From an uncultured Aquimarina sp. (GTDB lineage Bacteria > Bacteroidota > Bacteroidia > Flavobacteriales > Flavobacteriaceae), in the NCBI GenBank assembly GCA_947496555.1, contig CANMDH010000035.1, positions 1 through 55,093 of the forward strand: a stretch of 55,093 bases of DNA. The letters run 5' to 3'. Both the position numbers and the translations under genes were made by a program. Of the stretch, positions 8,447 through 17,642 are shown in pieces (within the stretch, counting starts at the first letter, position 1; every line of letters begins with the position of its first letter). A model generated the notes under the pieces. It was not told the DNA's origin. It made no database searches and saw only the letters and a list, made by a program, of their open reading frames with translations.

Positions 8447-8623
8447 ATGAAAAAAATCTTAGAAGTAACAGGAGTACAAAAACTAAGTAGAGAACAACAA
8501 GGTCAAATTAAAGGAGCTAGATTTAGCGGTTGCTGTAGTGCCAATAAATGTCGCGTAAGTTGGTCTGGAGGAAGCTTCTGCGAACCAGGAAGATGTTCTT
8601 GGTCTGGTTGTATTTTCTATTAG
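8447..8623 (+). CDS. Six-cysteine peptide precursor 3 with Gly-Ala leader (58 aa)
   Basis: This short gene encodes 58 residues and is easily missed by length filters. Translation gives the leader MKKILEVTGV followed by QKLSREQQGQIKGA, then a 34-residue core with cysteine pattern CC-x4-C-x9-C-x4-C-x4-C, ending CIFY. The segment SFCEPGRC is identical in copy 1, so copies 1 and 3 are closest. It follows copy 2 at 33 bases and is closed by a strong palindromic terminator, so copies 2 and 3 probably form a two-gene transcript. Confidence 0.8.
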   Translation: MKKILEVTGVQKLSREQQGQIKGARFSGCCSANKCRVSWSGGSFCEPGRCSWSGCIFY

Positions 8624-8641
8624 ATCTTTAGAAATTAGTGA

Positions 8642-8674
8642 AGAGTTGAATCTATAGATTCAACTCTTTTTTTA
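8642..8674 (+). terminator. Terminator after peptide gene 3
   Basis: A perfect 28-base palindrome (8642-8669) with arms AAGAGTTGAATCTA is followed by a T run to 8674. It starts 18 bases after the stop of copy 3 and separates it from copy 4. Confidence 0.9.
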
Positions 8675-8705
8675 CTATTACAATAAATATTATAAACCAT
8701 AAATA

Positions 8706-8900
8706 ATGAAAAAACTCTTAAAACTTCCGGGAATAGAAAAATTAAACCGAAAACAACAAGGTCAAATTAAAGGAGCCGATACAATCATTAGAGTGCGATG
8801 CTGTGGAAGTCGTAAATGTACAATCATTTATAACTCAGGAACGCGCTCTTGCGTACCCGGATATTGTTCAGAAAGAGGGGGTAATTGCATTATTTTTTAA
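8706..8900 (+). CDS. Six-cysteine peptide precursor 4 with Gly-Ala leader
   Basis: The fourth and most divergent copy has 64 residues. The leader is MKKLLKLPGI followed by EKLNRKQQGQIKGA. The 40-residue core has six cysteines (CC-x4-C-x10-C-x4-C-x6-C), ends CIIF, and is the most basic of the set. The terminator after copy 3 lies only 31 bases upstream of its ATG, so it depends on read-through or on a promoter within that short gap. It converges on ackA, with 19 bases between the stops and no visible terminator. Confidence 0.76.
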   Translation: MKKLLKLPGIEKLNRKQQGQIKGADTIIRVRCCGSRKCTIIYNSGTRSCVPGYCSERGGNCIIF

Positions 8901-8919
8901 GTTCATTCTATTATAAAAG

Positions 8920-10104
8920 CTATACAAGAATTTTGAAGGATTGTTTTGCAATCTCTAATTCTTCATTAGTTGGTATGACCAATATCCTAACTTTTGAAGA
9001 GGGTAAACTAATATCTCTTATATCTTTTGATCGAATAGCATTCTTTTCTTTGTCAAGTTGGATTCCTAAAAAGTCCTGGTCCTCGCAGACCAATTCTCTT
9101 ATTACATCAGAATTTTCTCCTATTCCGGCTGTAAAAACAATGGCATCTAACCCATTCAATACTGATGCATATGCACCGATAAATTTTTTTATGCGATATG
9201 CGTTCATTTTTAAAGCTAATCTACATTCAGCATTTCCTTTTTGAGCTTCAGATTCAATGTCTCTTAAATCACTATAACCTGTTAGTCCTAGCATTCCGCT
9301 TTCTTTTTGTAGCAAGGTATTTACCTTGTGCAATGAGTACCCCAAAGAATTCACCATATAAAAGATAATCGCTGGATCAATATCACCAGATCGGGTACCC
9401 ATTATTAATCCGTTCATTGGTGCAAACCCCAAGGTATGATCTATACTTTTACCATCGTTTATCGCCGTCATACTACAACCATTCCCTAAATGAATAGTAA
9501 TGATCTTGGATTTTTCTTTCTCTAGATACTCGATTGCTTTTTCTGAGACATATTTATGGCTAGTACCATGAAAACCATATAAGCGAATATTGTTTTCATT
9601 AAGTAATTTGTTGGGAATTGCATATTTGTATGCTTCTACAGGAATGGTTTGATGAAAAGCAGTATCAAATACCGCAATTTGCTTTGCAGATGGAAAAATC
9701 TGTTCTGCCACTAAAATACCTTGCAAATTTGCAGGATTATGTAGTGGAGCCAAGGCCGAAAGTTTCTCTATCTTCTGTTTCACTTCATTGGTAACCTCTA
9801 CAGTATCAGCAAATGTACTTCCTCCATGTACCACTCGATGTCCAACAGCTTGAATTTCGGAGGCTGACTTTATGACTCCTACATTATCATCCATCAAATA
9901 TTTGGCGATCAATTGCAAACCATCTTTATGATCATTAATTGTATCTGTTTTTTCTACTTTTTCGCTGTTGGTTTTGTAGTTTATTCTTGCGTTTTCTAAA
10001 CCTATTCTTTCTACCAGTCCAGAACATATCACAGTAGCTTCTGGCATTTTAAATAATTGAAATTTTATTGAAGAACTACCAGAATTTAATACCAATATTT
10101 GCAT
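8920..10104 (-). CDS. ackA: Acetate kinase
   Basis: The 394-residue length is typical of the family. It interconverts acetyl phosphate plus ADP with acetate plus ATP in the cytoplasm. Diagnostic motifs are all present: N-terminal VLNSGSSSIKFQLF, the HRVVHGG loop, FDTAFHQTIP, the HGTSHKYVS phosphate-binding segment and the GIGENS stretch near the C-terminus. It follows pta by 27 bases on the same strand, so the two form the classic acetate fermentation/overflow operon. The ATG at 10104 gives the canonical N-terminus MQILVLNSG. Confidence 0.97.
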   Translation of the reverse strand: MQILVLNSGSSSIKFQLFKMPEATVICSGLVERIGLENARINYKTNSEKVEKTDTINDHKDGLQLIAKYLMDDNVGVIKSASEIQAVGHRVVHGGSTFADTVEVTNEVKQKIEKLSALAPLHNPANLQGILVAEQIFPSAKQIAVFDTAFHQTIPVEAYKYAIPNKLLNENNIRLYGFHGTSHKYVSEKAIEYLEKEKSKIITIHLGNGCSMTAINDGKSIDHTLGFAPMNGLIMGTRSGDIDPAIIFYMVNSLGYSLHKVNTLLQKESGMLGLTGYSDLRDIESEAQKGNAECRLALKMNAYRIKKFIGAYASVLNGLDAIVFTAGIGENSDVIRELVCEDQDFLGIQLDKEKNAIRSKDIRDISLPSSKVRILVIPTNEELEIAKQSFKILV

Positions 10105-10131
10105 ACTCTTTTTCTTGATGTTTTTATATTT

Positions 10132-12225
10132 TTAAAGTCCTTGTGCCTGAATAGCCGTTATAATTACTGTATTATAAACATCATCCACCGTACAACCTCT
10201 ACTCAAATCATTTACTGGTTTATTTAATCCTTGTAACATAGGACCAATAGCCAATGCTCCCGTTTCTCTTTGTACCGCTTTGTAGGTATTATTACCTGTA
10301 TTCAAATCTGGGAAAATTAACACACTGGCTTGCCCGGCAACTTCAGAATCAGGAAGCTTACTTTGACCAACTTTCATATCTACTGCTGCATCATACTGTA
10401 TCGGTCCTTCAATTTTTAGATCTGGGCGTTTTTCTTTTACAATAGCCGTAGCTGCACGAACTATCTCTACGTCCTCTCCTTTACCAGAAGACCCAGAAGA
10501 ATATGACAGCATGGCAACCTTTGGTTCTATACCAAACGCAGCCGCAGATTCTGAAGAAGAAATAGCAATTTCTGCCAATTGTTCTGCATTTGGATTAGGG
10601 TTAATAGCACAATCACCAAATACTGAAACTCTGTCTTCTAAGCACATAAAAAACACCGAGGATACCACATTTACATCTGGTTTGGTTTTAATAAACTGTA
10701 AGGCTGGTCGTATAGTGTGCTGTGTAGTATGCACTGCACCTGAAACCATACCATCTGCATGACCTTTGTAAATCATCATAGTTCCAAAATAGGATACATC
10801 GGCCATCATATCCTTGGCCATATCCATGTTTACGTTTTTATGTTTTCTTAATTCATAAAAAGTATTAACATAATCGTCATAGTACGGAGACTCGGTTGGA
10901 AAAACAATATTTACATTATCAAAATCTATCGGAATATCAAGTTTTATTGCCTTACTTCTTATCTTTTTCTCGTTTCCGATTAATGTGATATCTACAACAT
11001 TTGAAGCCTGTAGTCTAGATGTTGCTCTTAGAATACGTTCGTCTGATCCTTCAGGCAACACAATATGCTTTTTGTGTTGCAATGCCCTTCTTAATAGATT
11101 ATATTGAAACATTCGAGGTGTCAATCCTTCAGATTTGAAAGTAATTAGCTTATCCGCTAAGTGGTCTTCATTCACGTATTTTTCGAATGTGCTGATCGAC
11201 GTATTTATTTTTTGAAGATTATCAAGATAAATTCTTGATTTGATTGCTCCTATTTGATTCGCAATTGAAAATGTTCCACTAGGCACCGAAACAATTGGAA
11301 AAGACAAAGAAACTCCTTCTATTAATTTCAATATTGGTTGTTCTGGAATGATCCCTCCCGTAAGTATGATTCCCGAAATTTTCGGATAGTTATCAGAGAT
11401 ATTTGCTTGCAAAACACCAAGTATAATATCTGCACGATCTCCTGGTGTAACCACCAAACTATTATCCTTAAGATGTGTTAGATAATTACGTAGCTGCATT
11501 GCTCCTACTCCAAAATTACCTGCTTGGTTATTCAAATATTCCTTTCCAAAGAGCACCGTACCATCCAACTCAGTAACTATTTCTTTGATGGTAGGGTTTA
11601 TTAATGAATTGATCCTTGGTATAATGATTCGGTCGACGCCATTATTAAAACTTTTCTGGAAATGGGCTTCAAGCTTTTCTTCACAACCAGGAGTTACTTT
11701 GTTGGCAACCATTGCCAAAACTTCTACATCTTTACTACTAAATGTATCAAAGGCCAGCTTCAGGTTACCAACGATCTCTGTATTTTTTTTATCAATTCCA
11801 CTAGCAACAAGAACTGCAGGTATTCCTAAGTTTTTGGCAATGATGACATTAATATCAAATTCGATAATATTCCCCTCGTCAGAAAAATCAGTTCCTTCTA
11901 CCAATATGAAATCAAATTTTTCCTCAAGCCTTTTATACTTTCGAATAATTTCATCTATAATCTCGCCTGGTCTTCCTTCGTTATATTTCTGAAGTACTTC
12001 ACTCCTGGTAAATGCATACGCATTTTTAAAATTGATATCCAATTCGAAATGAGATATCACAGTATTAATATGATTATCAACTTCTCCCTCTTTGGGATCA
12101 TCGATAATCGGTCTGAAGTATCCTACCTTGGCAATTTTACCAAGTAGCATACGCATCATTCCCAAAACTACAATGGATTTACCACTATGAGGTTCTATAG
12201 TGGCAATATAAACGGCTTTACTCAT
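10132..12225 (-). CDS. pta: Phosphate acetyltransferase (long form)
   Basis: The protein has 697 residues with the three-part architecture of long Pta enzymes: an N-terminal P-loop domain related to dethiobiotin synthetase (TIEPHSGKS), a central DRTGG domain containing DIILGVLQ and GIILTGG, and the C-terminal PTA/PTB catalytic domain (from about 375, LPEGSDERILRA to GLNKPVNDLSRG). It converts acetyl-CoA and phosphate to acetyl phosphate and is the first gene of the operon with ackA. The frame is open 13 codons further upstream, but a -7 box (12253-12246) lies inside that extension, which supports the ATG at 12225 (or the ATG two codons earlier). Confidence 0.96.
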   Translation of the reverse strand: MSKAVYIATIEPHSGKSIVVLGMMRMLLGKIAKVGYFRPIIDDPKEGEVDNHINTVISHFELDINFKNAYAFTRSEVLQKYNEGRPGEIIDEIIRKYKRLEEKFDFILVEGTDFSDEGNIIEFDINVIIAKNLGIPAVLVASGIDKKNTEIVGNLKLAFDTFSSKDVEVLAMVANKVTPGCEEKLEAHFQKSFNNGVDRIIIPRINSLINPTIKEIVTELDGTVLFGKEYLNNQAGNFGVGAMQLRNYLTHLKDNSLVVTPGDRADIILGVLQANISDNYPKISGIILTGGIIPEQPILKLIEGVSLSFPIVSVPSGTFSIANQIGAIKSRIYLDNLQKINTSISTFEKYVNEDHLADKLITFKSEGLTPRMFQYNLLRRALQHKKHIVLPEGSDERILRATSRLQASNVVDITLIGNEKKIRSKAIKLDIPIDFDNVNIVFPTESPYYDDYVNTFYELRKHKNVNMDMAKDMMADVSYFGTMMIYKGHADGMVSGAVHTTQHTIRPALQFIKTKPDVNVVSSVFFMCLEDRVSVFGDCAINPNPNAEQLAEIAISSSESAAAFGIEPKVAMLSYSSGSSGKGEDVEIVRAATAIVKEKRPDLKIEGPIQYDAAVDMKVGQSKLPDSEVAGQASVLIFPDLNTGNNTYKAVQRETGALAIGPMLQGLNKPVNDLSRGCTVDDVYNTVIITAIQAQGL

Positions 12226-12245
12226 GTACATAAATTTGGTTGGCG

Positions 12246-12253
12246 CAAAGATA
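12246..12253 (-). promoter_or_regulatory. -7 promoter element of the pta-ackA operon
   Basis: TATCTTTG followed by CGC on the minus strand fits TAnnTTTG. Initiation about 6 bases downstream would leave a short leader of about 15 bases before the pta ATG. Confidence 0.55.
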
Positions 12254-12344
12254 CGCCAATGCACTAATTTAACATAAAATTATAAGGCTATAAAACCTCT
12301 TTATAGGAAACTATCATAACATTAACAGTATCTTTTTTAATTCA

Positions 12345-12378
12345 ATAAAAAAGGCCTAGGAAAATCCTAAACCTTTTA
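12345..12378 (-). terminator. Terminator of the DUF2911/TPR gene
   Basis: An imperfect hairpin (AAAAGG..TAGGA with TCCTA..CCTTTT) is followed on the minus strand by CCTTTTTTATTG, a good T tract. It lies 25 bases past the stop of the gene at 12403. Confidence 0.75.
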
Positions 12379-12402
12379 AATAAATCTTATGATTTTTAAC
12401 TC

Positions 12403-13503
12403 CTAGTTAATATCCTCTCCCTTTTTCAATTTTTCCATAGCGCCTGTAAGTCGAGGCTTAAATCTTTCGGGAGCGTTACCCATTGCTATGTTTAAAGCTT
12501 TAATAGCATTTTTATAATCACCGGTCGCAGAATAAGCTCTTGCCAACCCATAATTAGAAGGCCAAGCTCCATTATTATTTTTGACATTGTCTTTTAACAC
12601 CGATAATGCTTTGTCTTTTTGTCCTAAACCAATAAGACCTGTACCCAACTGATATACCTGAGAGGTATTTCCTAATTTGGCTGCTTTATCTACAAAGGTC
12701 ATAGCTTCTGCTGTTTTACCTTGTTTTGCCAAAATTTGAGATTTAAGAGAAAGGTTGCTAAATGTTTCTTTACTAAAGAAACTACCGCTTATTGAAGAAT
12801 TCACCCATTCTAAGGCCAAATCTAACTTCCCGGCATTTAATGCATAATTGGCTGCATTATCCCAATTGGATTGTGTAAAACCTGCAGCATTGCGCATATC
12901 ACTTGTTATTCCTTTTAATACAATATCCTGTACATTTACTTCAACCTTAAAAGGAATTTCTTTCTTCTCCCATCGCAATACGGCTGTAGCGTTGTTTGCT
13001 TCTACCTCGGGGAATAAGAAGGTCAACAATTCGGTATGAGCAGCTTCTCTGGTTTGAACATCAACACGTAGTGCATCTTCTTTTTCATCATAAAAATAAC
13101 TTCCCCAGGAATTAGAATTATTAGAAAAAATTACTGTGGCCCCTCCGCCTTCTTTTAAGGCGATATGTAATCCATATTTACCCGCTTTTATGTCTTTTCC
13201 TTCTACTTTAACATCATGGGTGAATTCGATAGTAGAATTCATATTCGCTCCTGCTCTCCAAGGAGCTGCTTTTGAGGTTCCAAAACCCAGATTATTATAT
13301 CCATAGGGCACTAGTTTACCCCAGATTTCACGTTCTTTAACGCTAGGTCTACCGTAATCTATAGTTACGTTTGTAATTCCAATACGTTGCATTACTTGCG
13401 CGCGCTGGCTCCCTTCAGGCGTTTGCAATTGAGCAGTTGTTTGATTTGTAAACATCAGCATTGCTAAAACGATGCATGATGTAAACAGGTTGATTTGTTT
13501 CAT
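12403..13503 (-). CDS. Exported DUF2911 protein with TPR repeats
   Basis: This 366-residue protein has a signal peptide (residues 1-24, ending TTAQ). Residues about 30-190 match DUF2911, a Bacteroidota domain of unknown function: the QRIGITNVTIDYGRPSVKER and PWRAGANMNSTIEF segments are characteristic. Residues about 205-360 are tetratricopeptide-like helical repeats (ALEWVNSSI, AMTFVDKAAKLG, ALSVLKDNVK, AIKALNIAMG). It is likely periplasmic or on the outer membrane. The gene stands alone with a terminator downstream, and the next gene upstream is on the same strand 145 bases away. No biochemical role can be assigned. Confidence 0.85.
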   Translation of the reverse strand: MKQINLFTSCIVLAMLMFTNQTTAQLQTPEGSQRAQVMQRIGITNVTIDYGRPSVKEREIWGKLVPYGYNNLGFGTSKAAPWRAGANMNSTIEFTHDVKVEGKDIKAGKYGLHIALKEGGGATVIFSNNSNSWGSYFYDEKEDALRVDVQTREAAHTELLTFLFPEVEANNATAVLRWEKKEIPFKVEVNVQDIVLKGITSDMRNAAGFTQSNWDNAANYALNAGKLDLALEWVNSSISGSFFSKETFSNLSLKSQILAKQGKTAEAMTFVDKAAKLGNTSQVYQLGTGLIGLGQKDKALSVLKDNVKNNNGAWPSNYGLARAYSATGDYKNAIKALNIAMGNAPERFKPRLTGAMEKLKKGEDIN

Positions 13504-13569
13504 GTCTGACTTTTTTAGAATTAATGACTATCATTTTAGAAACCTGGAATGATTTCTAATTCCTAGTAA

Positions 13570-13601
13570 GGTAATAGGTTATCACTAACCCTAATGTTAC
13601 C
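13570..13601. other. Hairpin in the gap between the thioredoxin-like and DUF2911 genes
   Basis: The sequence GGTAATAGGTTA pairs with TAACCCTAATGTTACC with small bulges. There is no T run, so it may be the 3' end of the upstream transcript or a regulatory structure. Support is weak. Confidence 0.3.
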
Positions 13602-13648
13602 GTAGTGTTAAACTCAGAAGAAAAGTGATAATTGATTGTTAAACAGTC

Positions 13649-14878
13649 CTATTCGTTTAACAACTGATTAACAAAACTCTCAAACTCTGTCTTAAATTGG
13701 ATGTATTTATCCCCTGTAGCCGGACCATTAAAACCTGTATGAATTTTACGAACTTGTCCTTTTTTATCAATAAAAATAGTAGTGGGATAGGATAGCACAT
13801 GATTAAGCATTGGCAGCTTTTCTTGGGCCTTCTTTTTATCTGAAGTTCCATATTGAGCCAATAAAACCGGATACTCTACCTTCAGTTTTTGTTGCAATCG
13901 TTTTATAGATTTAAATGCTTTTTCGGGAGTTTTTGCATACTCAAAAGCCAAAGAGACAATCTCTATATCTTTTCCTTTATTGCGATTATAAAAATCAACA
14001 TAATATTTGGTTTCATCCATACAATTAGGACACCATGTTCCCATAACTTGTACAAGAACGACCTTGTTTTTAAATCTATCGTCTTTTAGTGAAACTTGAT
14101 TCCCTTCAGCATCTGGAAAGCTAAAATCCAAAGTTTCGTATCCCTCTTTTAGGAAAGTCAATGATTCAGCCGAAGGCAGCTCATAGGTTTCATTGCGCTT
14201 TGCTATAAAGGGTTCTTTCCAGTGATTACCTGAATAAAAGTGACCATTAATAGTGCTATCGGTCACTTTGGCTGTAAATAAAAAGGCATGCGCTCCATCA
14301 AAAGTAGATAATTGCAGTTGATCCTTATTTAATACCCCTTCGAGATATCTATAATCCCCAGTGGTGGTTCTAAATGTTCCTGTAACAATATTACCATTTT
14401 GTTTAAAAATTCCTTTAGCAATATACTTGTCTTCAGGTTGGTCCTTGCTAAAAACTGTTTCCCAGTTTCCTGAAATATTGAATGCAGGCTTTGCAGATAC
14501 TTCAAACCGGTCTTGTTCACCATATGTTGCATAAAAAGGAACTACCCTGTTAAGGCTTTCTTTGATAAAACTTCCAGTAATTGTTGTTGAATCCAAAAAC
14601 TTTCCTGCCACGTAACCTTCAAAAACGGGAAATTTTATTGTTATCGAATCTCCATCAATTTCAACTTCATCTACCTGGATAGTTTCCTCAGCGTTAAATA
14701 TAGTAAGTGATTGATCATCCATTACTTCAAATAAGAAAGGAAGCCGATAATTATCCTGAACCTCTAAAGTAGCTCTCCATGGTCCGCTAATAAATTCTAC
14801 TGGTTCCTTTTTTGTTTCCTGTTTGCAAGAAACGAAAGTAAGCAATACTGAAATTATAAGAAGATTGATTTTTTTCAT
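13649..14878 (-). CDS. TlpA/ResA-like thioredoxin-fold lipoprotein
   Basis: The 409-residue protein begins with a lipoprotein signal (VLLTFVSC, Cys18 lipidated). Residues about 30-240 form a beta-rich region like the DUF4369-type N-terminal part of Bacteroidota disulfide reductases. Residues about 250-405 form a thioredoxin-like domain with the redox pair in GTWCPNCMDE (near residue 280) and a cis-proline segment YPTTIFIDKKG. A periplasmic thiol-disulfide reductase is predicted; the target is unknown. It is divergent from pheT, with a 215-base gap holding both promoters. Confidence 0.88.
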   Translation of the reverse strand: MKKINLLIISVLLTFVSCKQETKKEPVEFISGPWRATLEVQDNYRLPFLFEVMDDQSLTIFNAEETIQVDEVEIDGDSITIKFPVFEGYVAGKFLDSTTITGSFIKESLNRVVPFYATYGEQDRFEVSAKPAFNISGNWETVFSKDQPEDKYIAKGIFKQNGNIVTGTFRTTTGDYRYLEGVLNKDQLQLSTFDGAHAFLFTAKVTDSTINGHFYSGNHWKEPFIAKRNETYELPSAESLTFLKEGYETLDFSFPDAEGNQVSLKDDRFKNKVVLVQVMGTWCPNCMDETKYYVDFYNRNKGKDIEIVSLAFEYAKTPEKAFKSIKRLQQKLKVEYPVLLAQYGTSDKKKAQEKLPMLNHVLSYPTTIFIDKKGQVRKIHTGFNGPATGDKYIQFKTEFESFVNQLLNE

Positions 14879-15093
14879 TATGTGTGATTTGTATAAAGAA
14901 GTCCGGAAAGTTAATCAAAACTTACTTCAAAATCTATTTTAAATTACTTTTACCTCTGCCCTATATGATTTATGGGTTCATGTTTTATGTGCAAACATCT
15001 AAAATTGAATTCATGTACATAATTAGAAAAATTTCCCATTGCAAGCTCTATCCAATATATTATCTTTACCGACTAAAATTAGAAGGATCAAAT

Positions 15094-17520
15094 ATGAAAA
15101 TTTCATATAACTGGTTAAAACAGTTCATTAATTTGGATTGGGATGTTGAAAAAGCAGGTGAATTGCTTACAGATCTAGGACTTGAAGTAGAAGGAATCGA
15201 AACCTATCAAAGTGTAAAAGGAGGTCTAGAAGGAGTAATTGTAGGTCAAGTTTTGAATTGTGAAAAACACCCGAATGCAGATAAATTAAAGGTGACCCGA
15301 GTAGATTTGGGTAGTGGTGAACCGGTACAAATTGTATGTGGGGCTCCAAACGTGGCAGCGGGTCAAAAAGTTCCTGTTGCCACCATAGGAACAAAGTTAT
15401 ATGATGCCGAAGGGAAAGAATGGACCATAAAGAAAGGAAAAATTCGTGGAGAAGAGAGTCATGGTATGATCTGTGCTGAAGACGAATTAGGTCTCGGAAA
15501 AAGCCATGATGGCATTATGGTTCTTGACACTAATATCTCTGTAGGAACAAAGGCTTCAGAAATATTTGATATAGAGAATGATCAAATTTTTGAAATAGGA
15601 TTAACTCCCAACAGAGCGGATGCTATGAGCCATTGGGGAACAGCCCGTGATCTTAAGGCGGGGTTGTCGCAAAAGGATATCAATATTGAGCTTATCACGC
15701 CGTCGGTAAGTAATTTCAGAGTTGAAAACAGACTTAATAAAATTGACGTAGAGGTTAACAATCCTGATCTTGCACCTAGATATTGTGGAGTGACCATTAC
15801 CGACCTTAAAGTTGATGAATCCCCATCTTGGCTACAACATAGACTTCGAGCCATAGGAATCACTCCAAAAAATAATGTTGTTGATATTACCAACTATGTG
15901 CTACATGAATTAGGACAACCATTGCATGCCTTTGATGCACATTACATAGAAGGTGACAAAATTGAGGTGAAAACGTTAGAATCCGGAACCAAGTTTACAA
16001 CATTAGATGAAGTTGAAAGAGAACTTCATAGTGAAGATCTAATGATTTGCGATGCTGTAAAACCTTTATGTATCGCAGGTGTTTTTGGAGGTGTAAATTC
16101 GGGGGTTACCGAAACGACAACTTCTATCTTCCTTGAAAGCGCTTATTTTAATCCCGTTAGTGTTCGTAAAACTGCAAAAAGACATGGCCTAAATACCGAT
16201 GCTTCTTTCAGGTTCGAGCGAGGTATTGATCCTAATATTACCGAATATGCTTTAAAAAGAGCTGCGCTTCTAATCCAAGAACTTGCTGGCGGTAACATTT
16301 CTAGCGAGATCATTGATCTGTACCCAAAAAAAATAGACGATTTTCAAGTTGTTTTGTCGTTTGAAAATGCAACAAAATTAATTGGTGAAGAACTTCCGCA
16401 AGAAACCATAAAAAGCATCCTTGCATCTCTGGATATTAAAGTAAATAATGTAACCGAAAGTGGACTTGGATTAACAATTCCTGCCTATAGAAATGATGTA
16501 CAAAGAGAAGCAGATGTAATAGAAGAAATCTTAAGGGTATATGGTTACAATAATATTGGGTTTTCACAAAAGTTAAATGCCTCTATATCCAATATTGATA
16601 AGTTTTCTGATTACAACGTACAAAATACTATATCCAATCAGTTGGTAGGGCAAGGCTTCAACGAAATGTTGGCAAATTCACTTACTGCACCTCAGTATGT
16701 AAGTTTAAGTGAGCAATTAAAATCTGATCATAACGTAGAGATGCTAAATCCCCTTAGTAATGATTTAGCAGTTATGAGACAGTCAATGCTTTTTTCGGGT
16801 CTGGAGGCCTTATCCTACAACATTAACAGAAAAAGATCTAACCTTAAATTTTTTGAATTTGGAAAAACCTATCATCAGTATAGTGAAGAAAGAGCAGAAA
16901 ATAAGCATTTAAGTATTATTGTCTCTGGAAATAAGACTGTTGAAAGTTGGAAAGTTGCTCAACAAACAAGTGATTTCTTTTATTTAAAAGGAGTCGTTTC
17001 CTCTATTCTAAGTCGCCTGGGCTTAGAAAAACTAAGAACTACTCCTATCAAAAACGATCTGTTTGCAGAAGGGGTTTCTTTAAGCTTAGGAAAAGCAAAG
17101 CTTGTAGAGTTTGGAGTAGTCAAAAAATCGGTTCTAAAATACTTTTCTATCTCACAAGAAGTGCTCTATGCCGATTTTAACTGGGATACCGTTTTAGACT
17201 ATGCAAAACATACAAAGATTAAGTACAAGGACATTCCAAAATTTCCTGAAGTACGTAGGGACTTTGCATTATTGCTAGATGAGTCTGTAAAATTTGAAGA
17301 TATACACACCATTGCAAAGCAAACCGAAAAACAACTTTTAAAGGACATAAATCTATTTGATGTTTATCAAGGTAAAAACCTCCCTAAAGGAAAAAAATCA
17401 TATGCAGTAAATTTTACTTTACAGGACGAAAACAAAACGCTCACCGATAAACAAATTGATAAGATCATGAAGAAACTGCAACATAATTTTGAAAGTAAAT
17501 TAGGTGCAGAATTGAGATAA
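15094..17520 (+). CDS. pheT: Phenylalanine--tRNA ligase beta subunit
   Basis: This 808-residue beta chain belongs to the alpha2-beta2 enzyme that charges tRNA-Phe. Domains in order: N-terminal helix, EMAP-like tRNA-binding OB fold (about 40-150), B3/4 editing domain (about 210-390), B5 (about 400-470), catalytic-core-like region, and the C-terminal ferredoxin-like anticodon-binding domain (about 715-808, KFPEVRRDFALLLDE). An in-frame extension of 70 codons exists upstream but is hydrophobic and unlike the family. The ATG at 15094 gives the universal MKISYNWLKQF start, preceded by AGAAGGA and a TATCTTTA -7-like box at 15061. pheS is not in the window. Confidence 0.97.
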   Translation: MKISYNWLKQFINLDWDVEKAGELLTDLGLEVEGIETYQSVKGGLEGVIVGQVLNCEKHPNADKLKVTRVDLGSGEPVQIVCGAPNVAAGQKVPVATIGTKLYDAEGKEWTIKKGKIRGEESHGMICAEDELGLGKSHDGIMVLDTNISVGTKASEIFDIENDQIFEIGLTPNRADAMSHWGTARDLKAGLSQKDINIELITPSVSNFRVENRLNKIDVEVNNPDLAPRYCGVTITDLKVDESPSWLQHRLRAIGITPKNNVVDITNYVLHELGQPLHAFDAHYIEGDKIEVKTLESGTKFTTLDEVERELHSEDLMICDAVKPLCIAGVFGGVNSGVTETTTSIFLESAYFNPVSVRKTAKRHGLNTDASFRFERGIDPNITEYALKRAALLIQELAGGNISSEIIDLYPKKIDDFQVVLSFENATKLIGEELPQETIKSILASLDIKVNNVTESGLGLTIPAYRNDVQREADVIEEILRVYGYNNIGFSQKLNASISNIDKFSDYNVQNTISNQLVGQGFNEMLANSLTAPQYVSLSEQLKSDHNVEMLNPLSNDLAVMRQSMLFSGLEALSYNINRKRSNLKFFEFGKTYHQYSEERAENKHLSIIVSGNKTVESWKVAQQTSDFFYLKGVVSSILSRLGLEKLRTTPIKNDLFAEGVSLSLGKAKLVEFGVVKKSVLKYFSISQEVLYADFNWDTVLDYAKHTKIKYKDIPKFPEVRRDFALLLDESVKFEDIHTIAKQTEKQLLKDINLFDVYQGKNLPKGKKSYAVNFTLQDENKTLTDKQIDKIMKKLQHNFESKLGAELR

Positions 17521-17548
17521 AAACACCTATCCAATAAAATTATAAATC

Positions 17549-17580
17549 AAAACGCCTTTAAGTAATTCAGGGCGTTTTTT
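17549..17580 (+). terminator. Terminator of pheT
   Basis: The stem AAAACGCC pairs with GGCGTTTT and is followed by more T residues. It begins 29 bases after the pheT stop. Confidence 0.8.
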
Positions 17581-17642
17581 GATTTAAAAAACTATATATT
17601 TAAAGCTTAAACCCTTTAAAAATGGTTAAATGACATATAGGT

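Noticed and set aside
7825-8900. Lanthipeptide or sactipeptide cluster
   Set aside because: No LanB, LanC, LanM or radical SAM gene is present nearby. The cores are cysteine-rich but modification cannot be claimed from this sequence.
8885-9244. 119-codon plus-strand frame over the 3' end of ackA
   Set aside because: It overlaps ackA coding in antisense and encodes no recognisable domain. The fourth peptide gene ends inside its first codons in another frame.
14884-15093. 70-codon N-terminal extension of pheT
   Set aside because: The extension is hydrophobic, unlike any PheT, and covers the likely promoter. The ATG at 15094 gives the conserved MKISYNW start.
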